A stretch of 44,194 bases of DNA from Saccoglossus kowalevskii (taxonomy: Eukaryota; Hemichordata; Enteropneusta; Harrimaniidae), in assembly GCF_000003605.2 (NCBI RefSeq), contig NW_003148193.1:1-44194 (forward strand). Direction: 5' to 3'. Made by a program: the position numbers and the translations under genes. Below, piece by piece: positions 11,652-24,286 of the stretch (position 1 is the first letter of the stretch; every line of letters starts with the position of its first letter). The notes under the pieces were generated by a model that saw nothing but the letters and a program-made list of their open reading frames with translations, did not search any database and was not told the DNA's origin.

Positions 11652-12031
11652 ACTAGTAATAGGCCAGCAGAGGAAACTACCCGATGACTCTGGACTACTG
11701 TAAGTTCCCCTGTCTGCATCACCGGAGGTGTCCTACTTAGATCAGTACTAGTAATAGACCAGCAGAGGAAACTACCCGATGACTCTGGACTACTGTAAGT
11801 TCCCCTGTCTGCATCACCGGAGCTGTTCTACTTAGATCAGTACTAGTAATAGGCCAGCAGAGGAAACTACCCGATGACTCTGGACTACTGTAAGTTCCCC
11901 TGTCTGCATCACTGGAGCTGTTCTACTTTGATCAGTACTAGTAATAGGCCAGCAGAGGAAACTACCCGACGACTCTGGACTACTGTAAGTTCCCCTGTCT
12001 GCATCACCGGAGCTGTCCTACTTAGATCAGT
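11652..12031 (+). repeat. AGGTG-TTCT-TTTGATC-CGACGAC cassette, one TTCT monomer short
   Basis: GGAGGTGTCC monomer (11652), one GTTCTACTT monomer (11747), CACTGG/CTTTGATC monomer (11842) and CGACGAC monomer (11937). Other copies carry two TTCT monomers here, so one was lost or gained. Confidence 0.88.
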
Positions 12032-14406
12032 ACTAGTAATAGACCAGCAGAGGAAACTACCCGATGACTCTGGACTACTGTAAGTTCCCCTGCCTGCATC
12101 ACCGGAGCTGTCCTACTTAGATCAGTACTAATAATAGACCAGCAGAGGAAACTACCGGATGACTCTGGACTACTGTAAGTTCCCCTGTCTGCATCACCGG
12201 AGCTGTCCTACTTAGATCAGTACTAGTAATAGGCCAGCAGAGGAAACTACCCGATGACTCTGGACTACTGTAAGTTCCCCTGTCTGCATCACCGGAGCTG
12301 TCCTACTTAGATCAGTACTAATAATAGACCAGCAGAGGAAACTACCCGATGACTCTGGACTACTGTAAGTTCCCCTGTCTGCATCACCGGAGCTGTCCTA
12401 CTTAGATCAGTACTAGTAATAGACCAGCAGAGGAAACTACCCGGTGACTCTGGACTACTGTAAGTTCCCCTGTCTGCATCACCGGAGCTGTCCGACTTAG
12501 ATCAGTACTAATAATAGACCAGCAGAGGAAACTACCCGATGACTCTGGACTACTGTAAGTTCCCCTGTCTGCATCACCGGAGCTGTCCTACTTAGATCAG
12601 TACTAGTAATAGGCCAGCAGAGGAAACTACCCGATGACTCTGGACTACTGTAAGTTCCCCTGTCTGCATCACCGGAGCTGTCCTACTTAGATCAGTACTA
12701 GTAATAGACCAGCAGAGGAAACTACCCGATGACTCTGGACTACTGTAAGTTCCCCTGTCTGCATCACCGGAGCTGTCCTACTTAGATCAGTACTAATAAT
12801 AGACCAGCAGAGGAAACTACCCGATGACTCTGGACTACTGTAAGTTCCCCTGTCTGCATCACCGGAGCTGTCCTACTTAGATCAGTACTAATAATAGACC
12901 AGCAGAGGAAACTACCCGATGACTCTGGACTACTGTAAGTTCCCCTGTCTGCATCACCGGAGCTGTCCTACTTAGATCAGTACTAATAATAGACCAGCAG
13001 AGGAAACTACCCGATGACTCTGGACTACTGTAAGTTCCCCTGTCTGCATCACCGGAGCTGTCCTACTTAGATCAGTACTAGTAATAGACCAGCAGAGGAA
13101 ACTACCCGGTGACTCTGGACTACTGTAAGTTCCCCTGTCTGCATCACCGGAGCTGTCCTACTTAGATCAGTACTAATAATAGACCAGCAGAGGAAACTAC
13201 CCGATGACTCTGGACTACTGTAAGTTCCCCTGTCTGCATCACCGGAGCTGTCCTACTTAGATCAGTACTAGTAATAGGCCAGCAGAGGAAACTACCCGAT
13301 GACTCTGGACTACTGTAAGTTCCCCTGTCTGCATCACCGGAGCTGTCCTACTTAAATCAGTACTAGTAATAGACCAGCAGAGGAAACTACCCGATGACTC
13401 TGGACTACTGTAAGTTCCCCTGTCTGCATCACCGGAGCTGTCCTACTTAGATCAGTACTAATAATAGACCAGCAGAGGAAACTACCCGATGACTCTGGAC
13501 TACTGTAAGTTCCCCTGTCTGCATCACCGGAGCTGTCCTACTTAGATCAGTACTAATAATAGACCAGCAGAGGAAACTACCCGATGACTCTGGACTACTG
13601 TAAGTTCCCCTGTCTGCATCACCGGAGCTGTTCTACTTAGATCAGTACTAGTAATAGGCCAGCAGAGGAAACTACCCGATGACTCTGGACTACTGTAAGT
13701 TCCCCTGTCTGCATTACCGGAGCTGTCCTACTTAGATCAGTACTAATAATAGACCAGCAGAGGAAACTACCCGATGACTCTGGACTACTGTAAGTTCCCC
13801 TGTCTGCATCACCGGAGCTGTCCTACTTAGATCAGTACTAATAATAGACCAGCAGAGGAAACTACCCGATGACTCTGGACTACTGTAAGTTCCCCTGTCT
13901 GCATCACCGGAGCTGTCCTACTTAGATCAGTACTAATAATAGACCAGCAGAGGAAACTACCCGATGACTCTGGACTACTGTAAGTTCCCCTGTCTGCATC
14001 ACCGGAGCTGTCCTACTTAGATCAGTACTAATAATAGACCAGCAGAGGAAACTACCCGATGACTCTGGACTACTGTAAATTCCCCTGTCTGCATCACCGG
14101 AGCTGTCCTACTTAGATCAGTACTAATAATAGACCAGCAGAGGAAACTACCCGATGACTCTGGACTACTGTAAGTTCCCCTGTCTGCATCACTGGAGCTG
14201 TCCTACTTAGATCAGTACTAGTAATAGACCAGCAGAGGAAACTACCCGATGACTCTGGACTACTGTAAGTTCCCCTGTCTGCATCACCGGAGCTGTCCTA
14301 CTTAGATCAGTACTAATAATAGACCAGCAGAGGAAACTACCCGATGACTCTGGACTACTGTAAGTTCCCCTGTCTGCATCACCGGAGCTGTCCTACTTAG
14401 ATCAGT

Positions 14407-14881
14407 ACTAGTAATAGGCCAGCAGAGGAAACTACCCGATGACTCTGGACTACTGTAAGTTCCCCTGTCTGCATCACCGGAGGTGTCCTACTTAGATCAG
14501 TACTAGTAATAGACCAGCAGAGGAAACTACCCGATGACTCTGGACTACTGTAAGTTCCCCTGTCTGCATCACCGGAGCTGTTCTACTTAGATCAGTACTA
14601 GTAATAGGCCAGCAGAGGAAACTACCCGATGACTCTGGACTACTGTAAGTTCCCCTGTCTGCATCACCGGAGCTGTTCTACTTAGATCAGTACTAGTAAT
14701 AGGCCAGCAGAGGAAACAACCCGATGACTCTGGACTACTGTAAGTTCCCCTGTCTGCATCACTGGAGCTGTTCTACTTTGATCAGTACTAGTAATAGGCC
14801 AGCAGAGGAAACTACCCGACGACTCTGGACTACTGTAAGTTCCCCTGTCTGCATCACCGGAGCTGTCCTACTTAGATCAGT
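14407..14881 (+). repeat. AGGTG-TTCT-TTCT-TTTGATC-CGACGAC cassette
   Basis: Complete five-monomer cassette: GGAGGTG at 14481, two GTTCTACTT monomers, an AAACAACCC/CACTGG/CTTTGATC monomer (14692) and CGACGAC (14787). The upstream neighbourhood (TAAATTCCCC at about 14076, then CACTGG) matches 10846 onward at an offset of 3,230 bp. Confidence 0.9.
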
Positions 14882-15261
14882 ACTAGTAATAGACCAGCAG
14901 AGGAAACTACCCGATGACTCTGGACTACTGTAAGTTCCCCTGTCTGCATCACCGGAGCTGTCCTACTTAGATCAGTACTAATAATAGACCAGCAGAGGAA
15001 ACTACCGGATGACTCTGGACTACTGTAAGTTCCCCTGTCTGCATCACCGGAGCTGTCCTACTTAGATCAGTACTAATAATAGACCAGCAGAGGAAACTAC
15101 CGGATGACTCTGGACTACTGTAAGTTCCCCTGTCTGCATCACCAGAGCTGTCCTACTTAGATCAGTACTAGTAATAGGCCAGCAGAGGAAACTACCCGAT
15201 GACTCTGGACTACTGTAAGTTCCCCTGTCTGCATCACCGGAGCTGTCCTACTTAGATCAGT

Positions 15262-15831
15262 ACTAATAATAGACCAGCAGAGGAAACTACCCGATGACTC
15301 TGGACTACTGTAAGTTCCCCTGTCTGCATCACCGGAGCTGTCCTACTTAGATCAGTACTAGTAATAGACCAGCAGAGGAAACTACCCGGTGACTCTGGAC
15401 TACTGTAAGTTCCCCTGTCTGCATCACCGGAGCTGTCCTACTTAGATCAGTACTAATAATAGACCAGCAGAGGAAACTACCCGATAACTCTGGACTACTG
15501 TAAGTTCCCCTGTCTGCATCACCGGAGCTGTCCTACTTAGATCAGTACTAATAATAGACCAGCAGACGAAACTACCGGATGACTCTGGACTACTGTAAGT
15601 TCCCCTGTCTGCATCACCGGAGCTGTCCTACTTAGATCAGTACTAGTAATAGGCCAGCAGAGGAAACTACCCGACGACTTTGGACTACTGTAAGTTCCCC
15701 TGTCTGCATCACCGGAGCTGTTCCACTTAAATCAGTACTAGTAATAGGCCAGCAGAGGAAACTACCCGACGACTCTGGACTACTGTAAGTTCCCCTGTCT
15801 GCATCACCGGAGCTGTTCTACTTATATCAGT
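15262..15831 (+). repeat. Six-monomer segment shared with 9182-9751
   Basis: Same ordered markers as 9182-9751 (ACCCGGTGAC, CCGATAACTC, AGCAGACGAA, then m1 and m2), 64 monomers away. After it, m1 and m2 are duplicated once more. Confidence 0.9.
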
Positions 15832-16496
15832 ACTAGTAATAGGCCAGCAGAGGAAACTACCCGACGACTTTGGACTACTGTAAGTTCCCCTGTCTGCATC
15901 ACCGGAGCTGTTCCACTTAAATCAGTACTAGTAATAGGCCAGCAGAGGAAACTACCCGACGACTCTGGACTACTGTAAGTTCCCCTGTCTGCATCACCGG
16001 AGCTGTTCTACTTATATCAGTACTAGTAATAGGCCAGCAGAGGAAACTACCCGATGACTCTGGACTACTGTAAGTTCCCCTGTCTGCATCACCGGAGCTG
16101 TTCTACTTAGATCAGTACTAGTAATAGAACAGCAGAGGAAACTACCCGACGACTCTGGACTACTGTCAGTTCCTCTGTCTGCATCACCGGAGCTGTTCTA
16201 CTTAGATCAGTACTAGTAATAGGCCAGCAGAGGAAACTACCCGATGACTCTGGACTACTGTAAGCTCCCCTGTCTGCATCACCGGAGCTGTTGTACTTAG
16301 ATCAGTACTAGTAATAGGCCAGCAGAGGAAACTACCCGATGACTCTGGACTACTGTAAGTTCCCCTGTCTGCATCACCGGAGCTGTTCTACTTAGATCAG
16401 TACTAGTTATAGGCCAGCAGAGGAAACTACCCGACGACTCTGGACTACTGTAAGTTCCCCTGTCTGCATCACCAGAGCTGTTCTACTTAGATCAGT
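15642..16496 (+). repeat. m1-m8 variant block with m1-m2 duplicated and m5 missing
   Basis: Order: m1, m2, m1, m2, m3, m4, m6, m7, m8. The second m1-m2 pair (15832-16021) repeats the first, and the CCAACAGAGG monomer (m5) is absent, so m4 runs directly into the TAAGCTCCCC/GTTGTACTT monomer. This is a one-block example of both gain and loss of whole monomers. Confidence 0.92.
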
Positions 16497-16591
16497 ACTA
16501 GTAATAGGCCAGCAGAGGAAACTACCCGATGACTCTGGACTACTGTAAGTTCCCCTGTCTGCATCACCGGAGCTGTCCTACTTAGATCAGT

Positions 16592-16685
16592 ACTAGTATA
16601 GGCCAGCAGAGGAAACTACCCGATGACTCTGGACTACTGTAAGTTCCCCTGTCTGCATCACCGGAGCTGTCCTACTTAGATCAGT
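16592..16685 (+). repeat. 94-bp monomer with one-base deletion near a domain seam
   Basis: The monomer begins ACTAGTATAGG instead of ACTAGTAATAGG. It is the second monomer after an m1-m8 block and the point where the alternating TAATAATAGG domain begins. Confidence 0.85.
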
Positions 16686-16780
16686 ACTAGTAATAGACCA
16701 GCAGAGGAAACTACCCGATGACTCTGGACTACTGTAAGTTCTCCTGTCTGCATCACCGGAGCTGTCCTACTTAGATCAGT

Positions 16781-16876
16781 ACTAATAATAGGCCCAGCAG
16801 AGGAAACTACCCGATGACTCTGGACTACTGTAAGTTCCCCTGTCTGCATCACCGGAGCTGTCCTACTTAGATCAGT
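16781..16876 (+). repeat. 96-bp monomer with one-base insertion near a domain seam
   Basis: The monomer reads TAGGCCCAGC instead of TAGGCCAGC. It lies two monomers after the 94-bp monomer at 16592, so the register returns to normal. The monomer between them carries GTTCTCCTG. Confidence 0.85.
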
Positions 16877-19800
16877 ACTAGTAATAGACCAGCAGAGGAA
16901 ACTACCCGATGACTCTGGACTACTGTAAGTTCCCCTGTCTGCATCACCGGAGCTGTCCTACTTAGATCAGTACTAATAATAGGCCAGCAGAGGAAACTAC
17001 CCGATGACTCTGGACTACTGTAAGTTCCCCTGTCTGCATCACCGGAGCTGTCCTACTTAGATCAGTACTAGTAATAGACCAGCAGAGGAAACTACCCGAT
17101 GACTCTGGACTACTGTAAGTTCCCCTGTCTGCATCACCGGAGCTGTCCTACTTAGATCAGTACTAATAATAGGCCAGCAGAGGAAACTACCCGATGACTC
17201 TGGACTACTGTAAGTTCCCCTGTCTGCATCACCGGAGCTGTCCTACTTAGATCAGTACTAATAATAGGCCAGCAGAGGAAACTACCCGATGACTCTGGAC
17301 TACTGTAAGTTCCCCTGTCTGCATCACCGGAGCTGTCCTACTTAGATCAGTACTAGTAATAGGCCAGCAGAGGAAACTACCCGATGACTCTGGACTACTG
17401 TAAGTTCCCCTGTCTACATCACCGGAGCTGTCCTACTTAGATCAGTACTAGTAATAGACCAGCAGAGGAAACTACCCGATGACTCTGGACTACTGTAAGT
17501 TCCCCTGTCTGCATCACCGGAGCTGTCCTACTTAGATCAGTACTAGTAATAGACCAGCAGAGGAAACTACCCGATGACTCTGGACTACTGTAAGTTCCCC
17601 TGTCTGCATCACCGGAGCTGTCCTACTTAGATCAGTACTAATAATAGACCAGCAGAGGAAACTACCCGATGACTCTGGACTACTGTAAGTTCCCCTGTCT
17701 GCATCACCGGAGCTGTCCTACTTAGATCAGTACTAGTAATAGACCAGCAGAGGAAACTACCCGATGACTCTGGACTACTGTAAGTTCCCCTGTCTGCATC
17801 ACCGGAGCTGTCCTACTTAGATCAGTACTAGTAATAGACCAGCAGAGGAAACTACCCGATGACTCTGGACTACTGTAAGTTCCCCTGTCTGCATCACCGG
17901 AGCTGTCCTATTTAGATCAGTACTAATAATAGGCCAGCAGAGGAAACTACCCGATGACTCTGGACTACTGTAAGTTCCCCTGTCTGCATCACCGGAGCTG
18001 TCCTACTTAGATCAGTACTAGTAATAGACCAGCAGAGGAAACTACCCGATGACTCTGGATTACTGTAAGTTCCCCTGTCTGCATCACCGGAGCTGTCCTA
18101 CTTAGATCAGTACTAGTAATAGGCCAGCAGAGGAAACTACCCGATGACTCTGGACTACTGTAAGTTCCCCTGTCTGCATCACCGAAGCTGTCCTACTTAG
18201 ATCAGTACTAATAATAGACCAGCAGAGGAAACTACCCGATGACTCTGGACTACTGTAAGTTCCCCTGTCTGCATCACCGGAGCTGTCCTACTTAGATCAG
18301 TACTAGTAATAGGCCAGCAGAGGAAACTACCCGATGACTCTGGACTACTGTAAGTTCCCCTGTCTACATCACCGGAGCTGTCCTACTTAGATCAGTACTA
18401 GTAATAGACCAGCAGAGGAAACTACCCGATGACTCTGGACTACTGTAAGTTCCCCTGTCTGCATCACCGGAGCTGTCCTACTTAGATCAGTACTAATAAT
18501 AGACCAGCAGAGGAAACTACCCGATGACTCTGGACTACTGTAAGTTCCCCTGTCTGCATCACCGGAGCTGTCCTACTTAGATCAGTACTAGTAATAGACC
18601 AGCAGAGGAAACTACCCGATGACTGTGGACTACTGTAAGTTCCCCTGTCTGCATCACCGGAGCTGTCCTACTTAGATCAGTACTAATAATAGGCCAGCAG
18701 AGGAAACTACCCGATGACTCTGGACTACTGTAAGTTCCCCTGTCTGCATCACCGGAGCTGTCCTACTTAGATCAGTACTAATAATAGGCCAGCAGAGGAA
18801 ACTACCCGATGACTCTGGACTACTGTAAGTTTCCCTGTCTGCATCACCGGAGCTGTCCTACTTAGATCAGTACTAGTAATAGGCCAGCAGAGGAAACTAC
18901 CCGATGACTCTGGACTACTGTAAGTTCCCCTGTCTGCATCACCGGAGCTGTCCTACTTAGATCAGTACTAGTAATAGACCAGCAGAGGAAACTACCCGAT
19001 GACTCTGGACTACTGTAAGTTCCCCTGTCTGCATCACCGGAGCTGTCCTACTTAGATCAGTACTAATAATAGACCAGCAGAGGAAACTACCCGATGACTC
19101 TGGACTACTGTAAGTTCCCCTGTCTGCATCACCGGAGCTGTCCTACTTAGATCAGTACTAGTAATAGGCCAGCAGAGGAAACTACCCGATGACTCTGGAC
19201 TACTGTAAGTTCCCCTGTCTGCATCACCGAAGCTGTCCTACTTAGATCAGTACTAGTAATAGACCAGCAGAGGAAACTACCCGATAACTCTGGACTACTG
19301 TAAGTTCCCCTGTCTGCATCACCGGAGCTGTCCTACTTAGATCAGTACTAATAATAGACCAGCAGAGGAAACTACCCGATGACTCTGGACTACTGTAAGT
19401 TCCCCTGTCTGCATCACCGGAGCTGTCCTACTTAGATCAGTACTAGTAATAGGCCAGCAGAGGAAACTACCCGATGACTCTGGACTACTGTAAGTTCCCC
19501 TGTCTACATCACCGGAGCTGTCCTACTTAGATCAGTACTAGTAATAGACCAGCAGAGGAAACTACCCGATGACTCTGGACTACTGTAAGTTCCCCTGTCT
19601 GCATCACCGGAGCTGTCCTACTTAGATCAGTACTAGTAATAGGCCAGCAGAGGAAACTACTCGATGACTCTGGACTACTGTAAGTTCCCCTGTCTGCATC
19701 ACCGGAGCTGTCCTACTTAGATCAGTACTAATAATAGACCAGCAGAGGAAACTACCCGATGACTCTGGACTACTGTAAGTTCCCCTGTCTGCATCACCGG

Positions 19801-21816
19801 AGCTGTCCTACTTAGATCAGTACTAGTAATAGGCCAGCAGAGGAAACTACTCGATGACTCTGGACTACTGTAAGTTCCCCTGTCTGCATCACCGGAGCTG
19901 TCCTACTTAGATCAGTACTAGTAATAGACCAGCAGAGGAAACTACCCGATGACTCTGGACTACTGTAAGTTCCCCTGTCTGCATCACCGGAGCTGTCCTA
20001 CTTAGATCAGTACTAATAATAGACCAGCAGAGAAAACTACCCGATGACTCTGGACTACTGTAAGTTCCCCTGTCTGCATCACCGGAGCTGTCCTACTTAG
20101 ATCAGTACTAATAATAGGCCAGCAGAGGAAACTACCCGATGACTCTGGACTACTGTAAGTTCCCCTGTCTGCATCACAGAAGCTGTCCTACTTAGATCAG
20201 TACTAATAATAGACCAGCAGAGGAAACTACCCGATGACTCTGGACTACTGTAAGTTCCCCTGTCTGCATCACCGGAGCTGTCCTACTTAGATCAGTACTA
20301 GTAATAGGCCAGCAGAGGAAACTACCCGATGACTCTGGACTACTGTAAGTTCCCCTGTCTGCATCACCGGAGCTGTCCTACTTAGATCAGTACTAATAAT
20401 AGGCCAGCAGAGGAAACTACCCGATGACTCTGGACTACTGTAAGTTCCCCTGTCTGCATCACCGGAGCTGTCCTACTTAGATCAGTACTAGTAATAGACC
20501 AGCAGAGGAAACTACCCGATGACTCTGGACTACTGTAAGTTCCCCTGTCTGCATCACCGGAGCTGTCCTACTTAGATCAGTACTAATAATAGGCCAGCAG
20601 AGGAAACTACCCGATGACTCTGGACTACTGTAAGTTCCCCTGTCTGCATCACCGGAGCTGTCCTACTTAGATCAGTACTAGTAATAGACCAGCAGAGGAA
20701 ACTACCCGATGACTCTGGACTACTGTAAGTTCCCCTGTCTGCATCACCGGAGCTGTCCTACTTAGATCAGTACTAATAATAGGCCAGCAGAGGAAACTAC
20801 CCGATGACTCTGGACTACTGTAAGTTTCCCTGTCTGCATCACCGGAGCTGTCCTACTTAGATCAGTACTAGTAATAGGCCAGCAGAGGAAACTACCCGAT
20901 GACTCTGGACTACTGTAAGTTCCCCTGTCTGCATCACCGGAGCTGTCCTACTTAGATCAGTACTAGTAATAGACCAGCAGAGGAAACTACCCGATGACTC
21001 TGGATTACTGTAAGTTCCCCTGTCTGCATCACCGGAGCTGTCCTACTTAGATCAGTACTAGTAATAGGCCAGCAGAGGAAACTACCCGATGACTCTGGAC
21101 TACTGTAAGTTCCCCTGTCTGCATCACCGAAGCTGTCCTACTTAGATCAGTACTAATAATAGACCAGCAGAGGAAACTACCCGATGACTCTGGACTACTG
21201 TAAGTTCCCCTGTCTGCATCACCGGAGCTGTCCTACTTAGATCAGTACTAGTAATAGGCCAGCAGAGGAAACTACCCGATGACTCTGGACTACTGTAAGT
21301 TCCCCTGTCTACATCACCGGAGCTGTCCTACTTAGATCAGTACTAGTAATAGACCAGCAGAGGAAACTACCCGATGACTCTGGACTACTGTAAGTTCCCC
21401 TGTCTGCATCACCGGAGCTGTCCTACTTAGATCAGTACTAGTAATAGACCAGCAGAGGAAACTACCCGATGACTCTGGACTACTGTAAGTTCCCCTGTCT
21501 GCATCACCGGAGCTGTCCTACTTAGATCAGTACTAATAATAGACCAGCAGAGGAAACTACCCGATGACTCTGGACTACTGTAAGTTCCCCTGTCTGCATC
21601 ACCGGAGCTGTCCTACTTAGATCAGTACTAGTAATAGACCAGCAGAGGAAACTACCCGATGACTCTGGACTACTGTAAGTTCCCCTGTCTGCATCACCGG
21701 AGCTGTCCTACTTAGATCAGTACTAGTAATAGACCAGCAGAGGAAACTACCCGATGACTCTGGACTACTGTAAGTTCCCCTGTCTGCATCACCGGAGCTG
21801 TCCTACTTAGATCAGT

Positions 21817-22101
21817 ACTAATAATAGGCCAGCAGAGGAAACTACCCGATGACTCTGGACTACTGTAAGCTCCCCTGTCTGCATCACCGGAGCTGTTCTA
21901 CTTAGATCAGTACTAGTAATAGGCCAGCAGAGGAAACTACCCGATGACTCTGGACTACTGTAAGTTCCCCTGTCTGCATCACCGGAGCTGTTCTACTTGG
22001 ATCAGTACTAGTTATAGGCCAGCAGAGGAAACTACCCGACGACTCTGGACTACTGTAAGTTCCCCTGTCTGCATCACCGGAGCTGTCCTACTTAGATCAG
22101 T
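21817..22101 (+). repeat. m6-m8 fragment of the variant block
   Basis: Three monomers: TAAGCTCCCC with TTCTACTT (m6), CTTGGATC (m7 variant also seen at 42244) and AGTTATAGG with CGACGAC (m8). They are embedded in the GATGAC/GTCC domain without m1-m5. The chance open frame 21944-22153 stems from CTTGGATC followed by CGACGAC. Confidence 0.88.
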
Positions 22102-23526
22102 ACTAGTAATAGACCAGCAGAGGAAACTACCCGATGACTCTGGACTACTGTAAGTTCCCCTGTCTGCATCACCGGAGCTGTCCTACTTAGATCAGTACTA
22201 ATAATAGGCCAGCAGAGGAAACTACCCGATGACTCTGGACTACTGTAAGTTCCCCTGTCTGCATCACCGGAGCTGTCCTACTTAGATCAGTACTAGTAAT
22301 AGACCAGCAGAGGAAACTACCCGATGACTCTGGACTACTGTAAGTTCCCCTGTCTGCATCACCGGAGCTGTCCTACTTAGATCAGTACTAATAATAGGCC
22401 AGCAGAGGAAACTACCCGATGACTCTGGACTACTGTAAGTTCCCCTGTCTGCATCACCGGAGCTGTCCTACTTAGATCAGTACTAGTAATAGACCAGCAG
22501 AGGAAACTACCCGATGACTCTGGACTACTGTAAGTTCCCCTGTCTGCATCACCGGAGCTGTCCTACTTAGATCAGTACTAATAATAGGCCAGCAGAGGAA
22601 ACTACCCGATGACTCTGGACTACTGTAAGTTCCCCTGTCTGCATCACCGGAGCTGTCCTACTTAGATCAGTACTAGTAATAGACCAGCAGAGGAAACTAC
22701 CCGATGACTCTGGACTACTGTAAGTTCCCCTGTCTGCATCACCGGAGCTGTCCTACTTAGATCAGTACTAGTAATAGACCAGCAGAGGAAACTACCCGAT
22801 GACTCTGGACTACTGTAAGTTCCCCTGTCTGCATCACCGGAGCTGTCCTACTTAGATCAGTACTAATAATAGGCCAGCAGAGGAAACTACCCGATGACTC
22901 TGGACTACTGTAAGTTCCCCTGTCTGCATCACCGGAGCTGTCCTACTTAGATCAGTACTAATAATAGGCCAGCAGAGGAAACTACCCGATGACTCTGGAC
23001 TACTGTAAGTTCCCCTGTCTGCATCACCGGAGCTGTCCTACTTAGATCAGTACTAGTAATAGGCCAGCAGAGGAAACTACCCGATGACTCTGGACTACTG
23101 TAAGTTCCCCTGTCTACATCACCGGAGCTGTCCTACTTAGATCAGTACTAGTAATAGACCAGCAGAGGAAACTACCCGATGACTCTGGACTACTGTAAGT
23201 TCCCCTGTCTGCATCACCGGAGCTGTCCTACTTAGATCAGTACTAGTAATAGACCAGCAGAGGAAACTACCCGATGACTCTGGACTACTGTAAGTTCCCC
23301 TGTCTGCATCACCGGAGCTGTGCTACTTAGATCAGTACTAGTAATAGGCCAGCAGAGGAAACTACCCGATGACTCTGGACTACTGTAAGTTCCCCTGTCT
23401 GCATCACCGGAGCTGTCCTACTTAGATCAGTACTAGTAATAGGCCAGCAGAGGAAACTACCCGATGACTCTGGACTACTGTAAGTTCCCCTGTCTGCATC
23501 ACCGGAGCTGTCCTACTTAGATCAGT

Positions 23527-24286
23527 ACTAGTAATAGGCCAGCAGAGGAAACTACCCGACGACTTTGGACTACTGTAAGTTCCCCTGTCTGCATCACCGG
23601 AGCTGTTCCACTTAAATCAGTACTAGTAATAGGCCAGCAGAGGAAACTACCCGACGACTCTGGACTACTGTAAGTTACCCTGTCTGCATCACCGGAGCTG
23701 TTCTACTTATATCAGTACTAGTAATAGGCCAGCAGAGGAAACTACCCGATGACTCTGGACTACTGTAAGTTCCCCTGTCTGCATCACCGGAGCTGTTCTA
23801 CTTAGATCAGTACTAGTAATAGAACAGCAGAGGAAACTACCCGACGACTCTGGACTACTGTCAGTTCCTCTGTCTGCATTACCGGAGCTGTTCTACTTAG
23901 ATCAGTACTAGTAATAGGCCAACAGAGGAAACTACCCGACGACTCTGGACTACTGTAAGTTCCCCTGTCTGCATCACCGGAGCTGTTCTACTTAGATCAG
24001 TACTAGTAATAGGCCAGCAGAGGAAACTACCCGATGACTCTGGACTACTGTAAGCTCCCCTGTCTGCATCACCGGAGCTGTTCTACTTAGATCAGTACTA
24101 GTAATAGGCCAGCAGAGGAAACTACCCGATGACTCTGGACTACTGTAAGTTCCCCTGTCTGCATCACCTGAGCTGTTCTACTTAGATCAGTACTAGTTAT
24201 AGGCCAGCAGAGGAAACTACCCGACGACTCTGGACTACTGTAAGTTCCCCTGTCTGCATCACCGGAGCTGTCCTACTTAGATCAGT
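23527..24286 (+). repeat. m1-m8 variant block, complete
   Basis: All eight types are in order, with GTTACCC in m2, CATTACCGG in m4, TTCTACTT rather than TTGTACTT in m6, CACCTGAGC in m7, and an m8 that has CCGG/GTCC. The GTTACCC plus CATTACCGG combination is shared with 7378-7757, so these two are close relatives. Confidence 0.92.

Larger units (their letters stand above)
16592..23526 (+). repeat. Domain dominated by C81 monomers, TAATAATAGG/TAGTAATAGACC mixture
   Basis: Nearly all monomers here have GATGAC and GTCCTACTT, alternating between TAATAATAGG, TAGTAATAGACC and TAGTAATAGG starts. TCTACATC markers lie in monomers starting 17352, 18302, 19442, 21247 and 23052. GGATTACTG, CACCGAAGC and TCTACATC occur in the same order near 18057-18370 and 21002-21315, an offset of 2,945 bp (31 monomers). 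The run is interrupted by a short m6-m8 fragment at 21817-22101. The domain resembles 30842-35023. Confidence 0.8.
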